From Salipiger bermudensis (lineage in GTDB: Bacteria > Pseudomonadota > Alphaproteobacteria > Rhodobacterales > Rhodobacteraceae): a DNA stretch of 64,000 nucleotides. Under the pieces are notes generated by a model, which was not told where the DNA came from, searched no databases, and was given only the letters and a program-made list of their open reading frames with translations. The DNA is taken from contig NZ_JAIUZY010000001.1 in the NCBI RefSeq assembly GCF_020171625.1, positions 1-64,000 on the forward strand, in the 5' to 3' direction. Positions 25,477 to 34,400 of this stretch are shown here, one piece after another (position 1 is the stretch's first letter; each line of letters begins with the position of its first letter). The position numbers and the translations under genes were made by a program.

Positions 25477-26616
25477 TCAGCGCGCCTTGATCTGGATCGA
25501 GAAGCTGCGCTGCGCACCGGCCGGCGGGGCCGGGAAGGGCGCGGCGCGCTGGACCACCTGAAGGGCCGCGCGGTCGAGCGCGGCCGAGCCGGAACTGCGC
25601 GCCAGGGACACCCCCGAAAGCCCGCCGCTGCCGGTGATGCTGAAGGCCACCACGGCGGCGCCGCGGGCGTTCATGCGCGGACGCGGCACGCGGCTGAGCT
25701 TGCGCATGACCTGACCGGGATAGTTGCTTGCGGCGGCATTGCCGGCCTCCTGCGAGCGCCCGCCACTGCCGCTGCGGGTGGCCGTTGCGGTCTCGCTGCC
25801 CTGCGCCTGACCGGCGCGGGCGTTGCGGTCGGAGTTGCCCTGCGGCGCGCGCTGCGTCTGCCGGGTCTCGGTCGGCTCGGGGCGGGTCTCCCGGCGCGGC
25901 GCCGGTTGCGGCTCCGGCTCGGGGCGGCGCAGCGTGTCGGGCCGTTCCATCGGGCGCAGCGAGCTGGCCAGCGCGGTCTCGGGGGCTTCCTCGGTCGCGT
26001 CTTCCGGTTCGACCTCGGGCTCCTCTTCGGGGGCCAGCGCCTCGGTGGTCTCCTCGGGCTGGGTGGGCTCGGGCGCCTCCGGCGTCACCGCTTCGGCGGT
26101 TTCGGGCTCTGCCGTCTCGGTCGCGTCGGGCTGAGGCTGGATCGCCTCCGGCTCGAGCTCTTCGGGCCGTTCTGCCGCGTCCGGCTCGGGCGGCGCGAGG
26201 GCGGCCACCACGTCGGGCGAGGGGGCGGCGGTAAAAGGCGCCACGGGCGCGGGCGCGTCCGGCTCGACAGGCACGGCCTCGGCGGTCTCGGTGACCGGCT
26301 CGGGCGGCGGCGCCGGTCGGGCCTGTTCCGGGGCGATCGGTTCCGCCTCGGCCACTGGCGCGGTTTCATGCGCCGTATCGGGCTGGGGAGCCTCATCGAC
26401 CGGTTCCGCCTTGACGATGTCCTCCGACGGCGTCGGGCTCAGCGTGCCGGCGGCCATGTCCTGAAAGGAAGACCCGATCCGCGCCTCGGCGGCGCCGCCG
26501 CTGCCTTCGATGAGGGTGGGCGGATCGTCCGGCAGGAGCGCCAGCGCCAGCGCGCCGTGGGCACTGCCGGCCAGCAGGATCGCGACGAGTTTCGCAGTGC
26601 GAGAATGGGCGATCAT
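25477..26616 (-). CDS. tonB: TonB energy transducer
   Basis: 379 residues. An N-terminal membrane anchor (about 8-28), a long Pro/Glu/Ala-rich periplasmic linker (about 30-290, acidic then basic) and a C-terminal TonB domain (about 295-379: YPGQVMRKLSRVPRPRMNARGAAVVAFSITGSGGLSGVSLARSSG, LDRAALQVVQRAAPFPAPP). It transfers energy from ExbBD to outer-membrane receptors. Start overlaps the exbD stop (ATGA). The unusually long linker is about twice that of E. coli TonB. Confidence 0.9.
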   Translation of the reverse strand: MIAHSRTAKLVAILLAGSAHGALALALLPDDPPTLIEGSGGAAEARIGSSFQDMAAGTLSPTPSEDIVKAEPVDEAPQPDTAHETAPVAEAEPIAPEQARPAPPPEPVTETAEAVPVEPDAPAPVAPFTAAPSPDVVAALAPPEPDAAERPEELEPEAIQPQPDATETAEPETAEAVTPEAPEPTQPEETTEALAPEEEPEVEPEDATEEAPETALASSLRPMERPDTLRRPEPEPQPAPRRETRPEPTETRQTQRAPQGNSDRNARAGQAQGSETATATRSGSGGRSQEAGNAAASNYPGQVMRKLSRVPRPRMNARGAAVVAFSITGSGGLSGVSLARSSGSAALDRAALQVVQRAAPFPAPPAGAQRSFSIQIKAR

Positions 26617-27005
26617 TCCAGCCCCCTTTCGCTGACGATCAGCACCCGCTGCGCCCCCCCGGCGCGCAGCTCGCGCGCCAGCGCCACCAGCTCGGCGGCG
26701 GGCAGGTCGCGGTCGGGCACGAGGCGCACGGTCTCGAGCGCCGCCTCGTCCAGCGTGGCGAGGAAGCTCCCGGCATCGGCCACGTCGCTGCCGCCCTGGC
26801 TCAGCCGGCCATCGGGGTGCACCACCAGCGCCTCGGGCGGCGGTGCGCTGCCGTCGAGATCGGCGGTGCTGACCAGCTTGAGTGCCGGGTCGAGCGGCTG
26901 CGCCAGCGTGCCGGCGACAAGGAAGAAGATCAGCATCAGGAAGACGATGTTGATCAGCGCGATGGTCGGCTCGCGCTCGGATTTGGGACGTCGGGCGCGC
27001 ATCAC
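26613..27005 (-). CDS. exbD: ExbD/TolR family biopolymer transport protein (second copy)
   Basis: 130 residues. One membrane helix near residues 14-36 (PTIALINIVFLMLIFFLVAGTLA), where the usual D of the ExbD helix is replaced by N (ALINIVF), then a periplasmic domain. Overlaps both neighbours by 4 bp (ATGA). The proton-carrying Asp of ExbD aligns with this Asn, so this copy may be structural while the other (LTSLIDVIF) carries protons; inference from the motif only. Confidence 0.87.
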   Translation of the reverse strand: MMRARRPKSEREPTIALINIVFLMLIFFLVAGTLAQPLDPALKLVSTADLDGSAPPPEALVVHPDGRLSQGGSDVADAGSFLATLDEAALETVRLVPDRDLPAAELVALARELRAGGAQRVLIVSERGLE

Positions 27006-27391
27006 GAGGCTCCCAGAATGGTCGGTGAAATGCCGGTCACGCCGCGCAGCACCACGAGCAGGTCGGTCAGTCGCTGGGCGCTGACATCGGGGCGCATCGC
27101 CACCAGCAGCTGGCGCGGCGTCTCGCCCTCGCCACGCGCCTCGGACAGCGCCTCGGCCAGCCCGTCGAGCGGCAGCTCGACATTGTTGAGCTGCGCGGTC
27201 TCGGCGCCGAGCCGCAGAAACAGCGGGGCCTCCGTAGGGGCCTGCGGCGGCGTGCCCGAGCCGGCGGCGGTAAGCTCGACCTCGGAGAAGCGGGTAAAGG
27301 TCGAGGTCAGCATGAAGAACAGCAGCAGCAGGAAGATGACATCGATCAGCGACGTCATCGACAGCCTCCGCCTGCGCCGGGCCTTACGCAT
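27002..27391 (-). CDS. exbD: ExbD/TolR family biopolymer transport protein (first copy)
   Basis: 129 residues. The classic RRRLSMTSLIDVIFLLLLFFMLTSTF helix with the proton-relay Asp is intact near residue 17. The periplasmic domain follows. Overlaps the exbB stop by 8 bp and the next exbD start by 4 bp. Confidence 0.9.
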   Translation of the reverse strand: MRKARRRRRLSMTSLIDVIFLLLLFFMLTSTFTRFSEVELTAAGSGTPPQAPTEAPLFLRLGAETAQLNNVELPLDGLAEALSEARGEGETPRQLLVAMRPDVSAQRLTDLLVVLRGVTGISPTILGAS

Positions 27392-28052
27392 GGGCCAGCG
27401 ACCGCTCCGGGGCGGGAACGCGCCGTTCGCCGAGGTTCGAGGGCGACTGGATGCTGCGCAGCGCCTTCTCGGCGAGCACGCGCTCGGCCTCCATGCGGGT
27501 CTCGAGCCAGCTCAGGACGACGGAGGTGGGCATCGCCACGGCAAGACCGACGGCGGTGGTCAGAAGCGCCACCCAGATGCCGCCTGCGAGGATCGAGGGG
27601 TCGACCTGCGAGCCCGCGTCCTGCAGCGCCTGAAAAGCCGAGATCATGCCGAGCACGGTGCCGAACAGGCCCATCAGCGGCGACAGCTGCGCCACGGAAT
27701 CGAGGAAGCGGAAGCCGCGCTCGAGCTTGGCGAAGCGGGTCTCGGCCTCGGCGTCGAGGCGTGCGGTGTCGCAGCGCCCGGTCATCGCCAGTTCGACCAC
27801 CGGCTTGAGGTAGCTCTTGGAACGGGCCAGTTCGCTGCGGGCGCGGGCCTCGTCGCCGCCATCCCATGCTTCGACCGCATGGCGCAGCGCCTTGTGGCGC
27901 CCGACGCCGGCGGCGCGGAACTGCCAGAGCTTGTAGAACACCACGGCGAGCGTGACGATCGACACCGCCACGAGGATCAGGACGACGGGGCCGCCAAGCT
28001 CGTAAAGCTCGAGCAGCAGGCCGCGCAGGTCGGAAGACACTTGATCGATCAT
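27384..28052 (-). CDS. exbB: ExbB/MotA/TolQ family proton channel protein
   Basis: 222 residues, three membrane segments: about 15-40 (LYELGGPVVLILVAVSIVTLAVVFYKLW), and the conserved pair around 115-180 with VAQLSPLMGLFGTVLGMISAFQAL and ILAGGIWVALLTTAVGLAVAMPTSVVLSWLETRME. Forms the pentameric channel around ExbD. ATGA overlap with the gene upstream and 8-bp overlap with exbD downstream, so the five genes are translationally coupled. Confidence 0.92.
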   Translation of the reverse strand: MIDQVSSDLRGLLLELYELGGPVVLILVAVSIVTLAVVFYKLWQFRAAGVGRHKALRHAVEAWDGGDEARARSELARSKSYLKPVVELAMTGRCDTARLDAEAETRFAKLERGFRFLDSVAQLSPLMGLFGTVLGMISAFQALQDAGSQVDPSILAGGIWVALLTTAVGLAVAMPTSVVLSWLETRMEAERVLAEKALRSIQSPSNLGERRVPAPERSLAHA

Positions 28053-28492
28053 CCCATCATCTCCACGTCGGTGCGGCTGCTGAGGCTCAGGCCTTGAAGG
28101 CAGGCCGCGGCGCCAAGCTCACCGGCCTCGCAGGTGCTGGCGCCGTTGATCAGGATCTGCCCCAGCGCCTCGCATTGCAGGCCCGGCACCACGAACTGGC
28201 GCAGCCGCGGCTTGCCGGCGGGCAGGGTGCCGAAATCGAACAGGGTCAGGCGCTCGACCTGTCCCGCGTTGTCGAACAGCACGGTCTCGTAGACCGCCTT
28301 GGCGATGTCGCCGTCGAGGCCGTTGCGGGCGAGGAAGCTCAGCTTGCAGCCGGCCTCGACCTGCTCCTGGGCGTTGAGCTCGACCGAGATCGCGGCCTCC
28401 TGCGCCGCGAGCGGGGGGGCAAGGACCAGCGCCGCGACAAGCGGCACGGCAGAGGCGAAGCGGGATAGGGCTGAAGGCACCGGCGACTCCAT
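28049..28492 (-). CDS. Secreted protein of unknown function in the exbB-tonB operon
   Basis: 147 residues from ATG 28492. Signal peptide about 1-30 (SALSRFASAVPLVAALVLAPPLAAQ). The mature part begins AAISVELNAQEQVEAGCKLSFLARNGLDGDIAKAVYETVLFD and contains four or five cysteines (GCKL, LQCEA, STCEAG, AACLQG), likely disulfide-paired. It is the first gene of the Ton operon with ATGA coupling to exbB, implying a periplasmic role in the same complex or in iron uptake. I do not recognise the family. An upstream in-frame ATG (28540) would put 16 extra residues before the signal peptide. Confidence 0.75.
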   Translation of the reverse strand: MESPVPSALSRFASAVPLVAALVLAPPLAAQEAAISVELNAQEQVEAGCKLSFLARNGLDGDIAKAVYETVLFDNAGQVERLTLFDFGTLPAGKPRLRQFVVPGLQCEALGQILINGASTCEAGELGAAACLQGLSLSSRTDVEMMG

Positions 28493-28591
28493 CGACAAAC
28501 AGGATATGCAGAATCCGGCTGGCAGTGCCGGATCGGGCACGAGCTTGCCGCCATTTGCGGGCGAGAGTCACCACAAAGCCGGGTGGAAGAC

Positions 28592-28618
28592 AATACCTTA
28601 TAAACTTTATCAACTATT
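28592..28618 (-). promoter_or_regulatory. Candidate operator of the Ton operon
   Basis: A 27-bp palindrome centred on 28605: ATAAA-G-TTTAT core flanked symmetrically by AATA and TATT; 10 of 13 position pairs match. It is strikingly AT-rich for this genome and lies 100-126 bp before the first start codon. Symmetry and length suit a Fur/Irr-family dimer; it does not resemble the hmuS site. Confidence 0.45.
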
Positions 28619-28744
28619 CCTCGTCGGCGTTTTTCTTGTGAGCGCGTCGCGCAAGCCGCTGGGGACGGGGGATTTCTCATGTGGAAAACGAAAGAACGCG
28701 GTGTATGGGGCCGCCCGGCGCGGGGTGGGCGGCCCTTTCCTGCG

Positions 28745-29719
28745 TCAGGGCCAGACTGGTGCGCCCTCCAGCCCGGCGGTTTCGGGCAGCCCGCAGATCA
28801 GGTTGGCGTTCTGCACCGCATGTCCCGCCGCCCCCTTGCCGAGATTGTCGACCACCCCCATCGCGATCACGAGGTTGCGCTCGGGATCGGCGGCGTAGCT
28901 GACGAAGGCGAGGTTCGAGCCGCTCGCCCACTTGGTCTGCGGCGGCCGCTCGGTCACCCGCACGAAGGGGCGCTCGGCATAATAGCGGCGCGCCGCCTCG
29001 AGGCACTGTTCGGTGCTGGCGCTGCCGCGCGCATAGATGGTGACCAGCAGGCCGCGGGTCATCGGTACGAGATGCGGGGTGAAGACCAGCCCCTCGGCGG
29101 GCGCGCCGCCGAGCCGCGCGATCGTGCGGGCCATCTCGGGCATGTGCACGTGCTCAAGCAGGCCGTAGGGCTGCAGGTTCTCGTTGCTCTCGGCATAGCC
29201 GAACCGGCTGTCGCCGCCACGCCCGGCGCCGGAAATCCCGGTCTTGGCGTCGACCACGATGTTGCTAGGCGCGATCAGCCCACCCGCCAGCAGCGGCGCC
29301 AGCGCGGTCAGCGTCGCGACCGGAAAGCAGCCGGGATTGGCGATGCGGCTCTCACCGCGGATCTGCTCTGGCCAGACATCCGCCAGCCCGTACGTCCAGC
29401 CCTCGGCGTCGCGGTGATCGCCGCCGATATCGACGATCTTCACGCTCTCCGGTACGCGCGCCAGCGCCTCGGCCGAGGCGCCGGTGGGCAGCGAGGCGAA
29501 CAGCAGGTCGAGATCGGGCAGGGCCTCGGGATCCCATCTTTCGATCTCCAGCCCGGCGAGGCTCTGCGGCACGCCGGGGAAGCGGTCGACGAGACGGCTG
29601 CCGGCGCTGCTCTCGCCGGCGGCGTAGACCAGGTCGAAGGAAGGGTGGCCCGCGATCAGGCGCAGCGCTTCGCCGCCGCCAAACCCGCTGATGCCGACGA
29701 TGCCGACGCGAATGCTCAT
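28745..29719 (-). CDS. argC: N-acetyl-gamma-glutamyl-phosphate reductase
   Basis: 324 residues. NADPH-binding start MSIRVGIVGISGFGGGEALRLIAGHP; catalytic Cys131 in ANPGCFPVATLTALAPLL; TGISGAGRG and EHVHMPEMARTIARLG downstream match the ArgC1 pattern. Third step of arginine synthesis, reducing N-acetylglutamyl phosphate to the semialdehyde. ATG 29719 follows AAAGGACATCACC. Monocistronic here; no other arg gene is in the window. A terminator stem sits 32 bp before the start codon. Confidence 0.93.
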   Translation of the reverse strand: MSIRVGIVGISGFGGGEALRLIAGHPSFDLVYAAGESSAGSRLVDRFPGVPQSLAGLEIERWDPEALPDLDLLFASLPTGASAEALARVPESVKIVDIGGDHRDAEGWTYGLADVWPEQIRGESRIANPGCFPVATLTALAPLLAGGLIAPSNIVVDAKTGISGAGRGGDSRFGYAESNENLQPYGLLEHVHMPEMARTIARLGGAPAEGLVFTPHLVPMTRGLLVTIYARGSASTEQCLEAARRYYAERPFVRVTERPPQTKWASGSNLAFVSYAADPERNLVIAMGVVDNLGKGAAGHAVQNANLICGLPETAGLEGAPVWP

Positions 29720-29741
29720 GGTGATGTCCTTTCGGTTTGGG

Positions 29742-29770
29742 AAAAACAAAAGCCCCCGAAGCCGGGGGCT
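29742..29770 (-). terminator. Intrinsic terminator just upstream of argC
   Basis: AGCCCCCG (29751-29758) pairs with CGGGGGCT (29763-29770), loop AAGC; the minus strand continues TTTTGTTTTT. It ends about 23 bp before the argC start codon. It either closes the upstream tRNA transcript or conditions argC expression from an upstream promoter. Confidence 0.85.
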
Positions 29771-29771
29771 G

Positions 29772-30118
29772 CGGGGGATCAGGAACGCGGGTCTGCGGTG
29801 CCTTGCTCAGGAGCGCCTGCGGCGCGCGCGGGCTAGCTCTCGTGGGGGGCACGGATCGACGCGCAGCCTGAGCGGCCGCAGCATGGGGGTGCTGCGTCGG
29901 CGTCGGTCGAACTGGTGCGCGGTCCTGAACATCGTCAGAAGACATGTCGCCGGAGCGGGCCCGGGTCAAGCGCTTCGATGCACGCGGGGGAGCGGTTTTG
30001 CGCGATATGGGGCGGGCAGGGCGGGTGGTCACGCGAAACGACGACGGGCCGCCCGGAGGCAGCCCCTTGCGTCACGGTTCCCGTCGCAGTCCGTTCTGAA
30101 GTCTGTCGCGAGGAAAGT
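29772..30118. other. 347-bp stretch between tRNA-Gly genes and argC, no gene seen
   Basis: No coding frame convinces. On the minus strand it would be the trailer of the tRNA transcript. It has a weak stem (GGCTGCC/GGGCGGCC, about 30048-30066) but no earlier strong terminator, so the tRNA transcript may run to 29742. No riboswitch-like architecture was recognised. Confidence 0.4.
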
Positions 30119-30193
30119 TGGAGCGGGCGAGGCGATTCGAACGCCCGACCCTTACCTTGGCAAGGTAATGCTCTACCCCTGAGCTACGCCCGC
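30119..30193 (-). tRNA. tRNA-Gly(GCC), third in the array
   Basis: 75 bases with encoded CCA. Acceptor GCGGGCG/CGCCCGC, D-arm GCTC/GAGC, anticodon stem TTACC/GGTAA with loop TTGCCAA (anticodon GCC), T-loop TTCGAAT. Identical to the two upstream copies. Reads GGN glycine codons GGC/GGU, the dominant glycine codon in this genome. Confidence 0.97.
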
Positions 30194-30227
30194 TCGGCGC
30201 GGCGGATCTCTCCGCCTTGGGTCGGTC

Positions 30228-30302
30228 TGGAGCGGGCGAGGCGATTCGAACGCCCGACCCTTACCTTGGCAAGGTAATGCTCTACCCCTGAGCTACGCCC
30301 GC
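30228..30302 (-). tRNA. tRNA-Gly(GCC), second in the array
   Basis: Identical in all 75 bases to the copies at 30119 and 30349, including CCA. Spacers of 34 and 46 bp separate the genes and are unrelated to each other, so the array arose by unit duplication followed by spacer drift or by conversion of the tRNA bodies. Confidence 0.97.
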
Positions 30303-30348
30303 ATATCAGACCGTTTGCCGGGTGACCCCGGCCGGGTAAACCACCATC

Positions 30349-30423
30349 TGGAGCGGGCGAGGCGATTCGAACGCCCGACCCTTACCTTGGCAAGGTAATG
30401 CTCTACCCCTGAGCTACGCCCGC
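30349..30423 (-). tRNA. tRNA-Gly(GCC), first in the array
   Basis: Same 75-base sequence and fold as the other two. It is promoter-proximal: a -35/-10 pair lies at 30442-30470 and the 5' end of the tRNA is 19 bp beyond the -10 box. Confidence 0.97.
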
Positions 30424-30441
30424 CCCCTTGGTGGTGGAGGC

Positions 30442-30470
30442 GATTTAGAGTCTCCCGCGCCGGTCTGCAA
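30442..30470 (-). promoter_or_regulatory. Promoter of the tRNA-Gly array
   Basis: Minus strand TTGCAG, 17-bp spacer, TAAATC, both close to the sigma-70 consensus, with the tRNA starting 19 bp after the -10 box. The -10 is followed by CGCC, like a GC-rich stable-RNA discriminator. Confidence 0.65.
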
Positions 30471-30819
30471 GAGAAAAACTCATCTTTCTCACCGAAACCT
30501 GCCAGGGGCCCCGCGGGGCGGGCGTTTCAGGCGCTATGGCGCCGAAGCTCCGGCGCGACGTCGTTTCGCGCCCGGCAGCAGCACAGAGTTTTTCGCCATC
30601 TCCGGGCGTGCATTGCGGCCTGATCCATCTCTCCGGCGCCCCTCGCGCGAAGCTCATCGCCTCAGACCTGCCGATGGGGGACGTCTCGCGCGCCTTGCAC
30701 GCACGACTCAGCCTCGCGCCCGGATTGTCCGCTGCATCGCCGACACCAACGGGCCTGCGCCGTGTGGACGCCAACAGCGACGAGAACCGCTCGATGCACG
30801 GGGCCGCTGACCTCTCAGC
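30471..30819. other. 349-bp stretch without a gene
   Basis: No coding frame, RNA fold or terminator recognised. Upstream of the tRNA promoter it contains AGTTTTTCTC (A/T-rich, minus strand, 30471-30480), possibly an UP-like element. Confidence 0.35.
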
Positions 30820-31221
30820 TCAGTCCTTCGGCGCCGAATGCTCGACCGGCCCGCCCTGTTCGACCCAGTCGGTGAAGCCGTCGCGCAGGTGGGCCGCGTC
30901 GAAGCCCATGTCCTGCAGCATCGCCACCGCCAGCGCCGAGCGCCAGCCGCTGGCGCAATGGAACAGGTAGCGTTTGCCGGGCTGGGCGAAGACCTCGCGG
31001 TGGTAGGGGCTTTCGGGATCGACCCAGAATTCCAACATCCCGCGCGGCGCGTGCACCGAGCCGGGGATGAACCCGCTGCGCTGCCGCTCGCGCACGTCGC
31101 GGATGTCGACGATCACGAGATCCTCCGCGCCCAGATCCGAAATCGCGTCGGCGGTCTCAACTTCCGGAATGCGCGCCCGCGCCTCCGCCACCAGCGCCGC
31201 CGCGCTCACCTTCAAAGCCAT
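30820..31221 (-). CDS. Rhodanese-like domain protein
   Basis: 133 residues, a single rhodanese domain. The active-site loop is C89-A-S-G-W-R in YLFHCASGWRSALAVAML, a six-residue loop as in sulfurtransferases. DLVIVDIRDVRERQRSGFIPGSVHAPRGMLEF is the typical first half. No signal peptide, so cytoplasmic sulfur transfer. ATG 31221 was chosen; frame sequence further upstream runs into the dispersed repeat and is not protein. Confidence 0.88.
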   Translation of the reverse strand: MALKVSAAALVAEARARIPEVETADAISDLGAEDLVIVDIRDVRERQRSGFIPGSVHAPRGMLEFWVDPESPYHREVFAQPGKRYLFHCASGWRSALAVAMLQDMGFDAAHLRDGFTDWVEQGGPVEHSAPKD

Positions 31222-31248
31222 ACCCTCTCCTCCCAAGTGCTCCCCCCC

Positions 31249-31322
31249 CAGCTTCTTTGGTTCAAAAATACCTCGGGGGTGAATTGGCGCACAGCGCCAA
31301 GAGGGGGCAGAGCCCCCCTCTC
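31249..31322 (-). repeat. Dispersed repeat type A, copy 1
   Basis: Plus strand CTTCTTTGGTTCAAAAATAC, CTCGGGGGTGAATTGGCGC, then hairpins TTGGCGC/GCGCCAA and GGGGGC/GCCCCC. On the minus strand the order is hairpins, then GAGGTATTTTTGAACCAAAG, like a terminator with a U-tract. The same unit occurs at 42849-42915 and inverted at 44949-45014. It lies between pyc and the rhodanese gene, where it could end pyc transcripts. Related short hairpins (AGGCGC-TCC) continue to about 31410. Confidence 0.85.
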
Positions 31323-31480
31323 TTATCTCTAAAAAGGCGCTCCTCCGGTGCGAGAGGCTGCGCCCCCACGCTTCGCTTCTACAGAGCGCACCTCCAGGTG
31401 CGACAGGAGGCACACCCCCCACACACCCTCACCCTGCAAGCAAAGACCGGGCAGGGGCGCAGACCCCCGCCCGGACCTAA

Positions 31481-34400
31481 TCACTCGAGCTCAATCAGCA
31501 GGTCCTTGGCATCGATCTGGCCGCCGGGCTGTACGTGCACCGCCTTGACCGTCGCGTCGCGCTCGGCGTGCAGGCCGGTCTCCATCTTCATCGCCTCGAT
31601 GGTCAGCAGCAGGTCGCCCTCCTTGACCTGCGTACCCGCCTGCACCGAGACCGAGGCCACCACGCCGGGCATCGGCGCACCGATATGGTTGAGGTTGCCG
31701 ACCTCGGCCTTGGGCCGCGCGGCCGAGCTGGCCTTGGCCTTGCGGTCGGGCACCCGCACCGTGCGCGGCTGGCCGTTGAGTTCGAAGAACACCCGCACCT
31801 CGCCATCGTCCTGGGTCTCGCCCACGGTGATCAGCCGGATCTCGAGCGTCTTGCCGGGATCGATCTCGGCGGTGATCTGCTCCTCGGGCTCCATGCCGTA
31901 GAAATAGGTCATCGTCGGCAGCACCCGCACGGGGCCGTATTCCTCGTGCCGCGCCACGTAGTCGGTGAAGACCTTGGGATACATCAGGTAGCCGTTGAAA
32001 TCCTCGTCGTCGAACTCGACATCGGGGAAGCTGTCCTGAAGCTGCTTGCGCAGGGCGTCGAAATCCGCCGGCGCAAGGTGCTTGCCCGGGCGCTCTGTGT
32101 TGGGCTTCTCGTTCTTCAGCACCTTCTTGACGATGCCCTTGGGGAAGCCGCCCGGCGGCTGGCCGAGATTGCCGCGCATCATGTCGACCACCGAGTCGGG
32201 GAAGCTCACGTCGCTCTTGGGGTCCTCGACCTGGGACCGGGTCAGCCCCTGGCTGACCATCATCAGCGCCATGTCGCCCACCACCTTGGAGGAGGGCGTC
32301 ACCTTGACGATATCGCCGAACATCATGTTCACGTCGGCATAGGTCTTGGCGACCTCGTGCCAGCGATCCTCGAGCCCGAGTGAGCGCGCCTGCGCCTTGA
32401 GGTTGGTGAACTGCCCGCCCGGCATCTCGTGCAGGTAGACCTCGGAGGCCGGGGCCTGCAGCCCGCTCTCGAACGCGGTGTACTGGCCGCGCACCGCTTC
32501 CCAGTAGTTCGAGATCTCGCGGATCGCGTCGATCTCGAGCCCGGTGTCGCGCTCGGTGTGGCGCAGCGCCTCGACCACGGACCCCAGCGTCGGCTGCGAG
32601 GTGTTGCCCGAGAGCGCGTCCATCGCCGCATCGACCGCGTCGACGCCGGCCCGGGCGGCCTCGAGGATGGTGGCGATGCCGGCGCCCGAGGTGTCGTGCG
32701 TGTGGAAGTGGATCGGCAGGCCGACCTCTTCCTTCAGTGCCTTCACCAGCGGGCCGGCGGCGGAGGGCTTGAGCAGCCCGGCCATGTCCTTCAGCCCCAG
32801 CACGTGCGCGCCGGCGTCGCGGAGGGATTTGCCCATCTCGACATAGTACTTGAGGTCGTACTTGGCGCGGTCGGGATCGAGGATGTCGCCGGTGTAGCAG
32901 ATCGTGCCCTCGCAGATCTTGCCGCTGTCGATCACCGCGTCCATCGCCACGCGCATGTTCTCGACCCAGTTCAGGCTGTCGAACACCCGGAACACGTCGA
33001 CGCCGCTCTCGGCGGCCTGCGCCACGAAGCTCTGCACCACGTTGTCGGGATAGTTGGTGTAGCCCACGCCGTTGGAGGCGCGCAGCAGCATCTGCGTCAT
33101 GATGTTGGGCATCTTGGCGCGGATGTCGCGCAGGCGCTGCCACGGGCATTCCTGCAGGAAGCGGTAGGCCACGTCGAAGGTCGCGCCGCCCCAGCACTCG
33201 ACCGAGAACAGCCCCGACATGTTGGCGGCATAGGCCGGCGCCACCTTTATCATGTCGATCGAGCGCATCCGCGTCGCCAGCAGCGACTGGTGGCCGTCGC
33301 GCATGGTGGTGTCGGTGATCAGCAGCTGCTTCTGCGCCGCCATCCAGTCGGCCACCGCCTGCGCGCCCTTTTCCTCGAGCAGGGTGCGGGTGCCCGACGG
33401 CGGCGTCTCGACGCGGCGCTCCGGCGGGCGGGCGGGCTTGAGATCGGCGGCGGGGCGGGCGCGGCCCTGCACCTCGGGATGCCCGTTCACCGTGATGTCG
33501 GCGATGTAGGTCAGCACCTTGGTGCCGCGGTCGCGGCGCTTCTTGAAGTCAAAGAGCTCGGGCGTCGTGTCGATGAACTTCGTCGTGTACTGGTTGTTGA
33601 GGAAGGTCGGGTGCTTGAGCAGGTTGATGACGAAGTCGATATTGGTGCTCACGCCGCGGATGCGGAACTCGCGCAGCGCGCGGTCCATGCGGCTGATCGC
33701 CTTTTCCGGCGTCGGCGCCTTGGCCGTCACCTTCACCAGCAGCGAGTCGTAGAAGCGGGTGATGACGCCGCCCGCATAGGCGGTGCCGCCGTCGAGGCGG
33801 ATGCCCATGCCGGTGGCCGAACGGTAGGCCGAGATGCGGCCGTAATCGGGGATGAAGTTGTTGGTCGGATCCTCGGTGGTGATCCGGGTCTGCAGCGCAT
33901 GGCCGGTGAGGCGCACGTCGTATTGCGAGGCCTTGCCGGTGGCCTCGGACAGGCTCTTGCCCTCGGCGATCATGATCTGCGCCTGCACGATGTCGATGCC
34001 GGTGACCTCTTCGGTGACCGTGTGCTCGACCTGCACGCGCGGGTTGACCTCGATGAAATAGAACTTGCCGGTGTCCATATCCATCAGGAACTCGACTGTG
34101 CCGGCGCATTCATAGTTCACATGGGCGCAGATCTTGCGGCCCAGCTCGCAGATTTCCTCGCGCTGCGCCTCCGAGAGATAGGGGGCAGGAGCGCGCTCGA
34201 CGACCTTCTGATTGCGGCGCTGCACCGAGCAGTCGCGCTCGTAGAGGTGGTAGATGTTGCCCTGCTTGTCGCCGAGGATCTGCACCTCGACGTGACGGGC
34301 GCGGGTGATCATCTTCTCGAGATAGCCCTCGCCATTGCCGAAGGCGGCCTCGGCCTCGCGACGGCCCTCGAGCACCTTTTCCTTCAGCTCCTTGCCGCTC

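Noticed and set aside
30119-30423. Three evenly spaced identical repeats resembling a CRISPR array
   Set aside because: Repeats are 75 bases, fold as tRNA-Gly and encode CCA; no cas genes.
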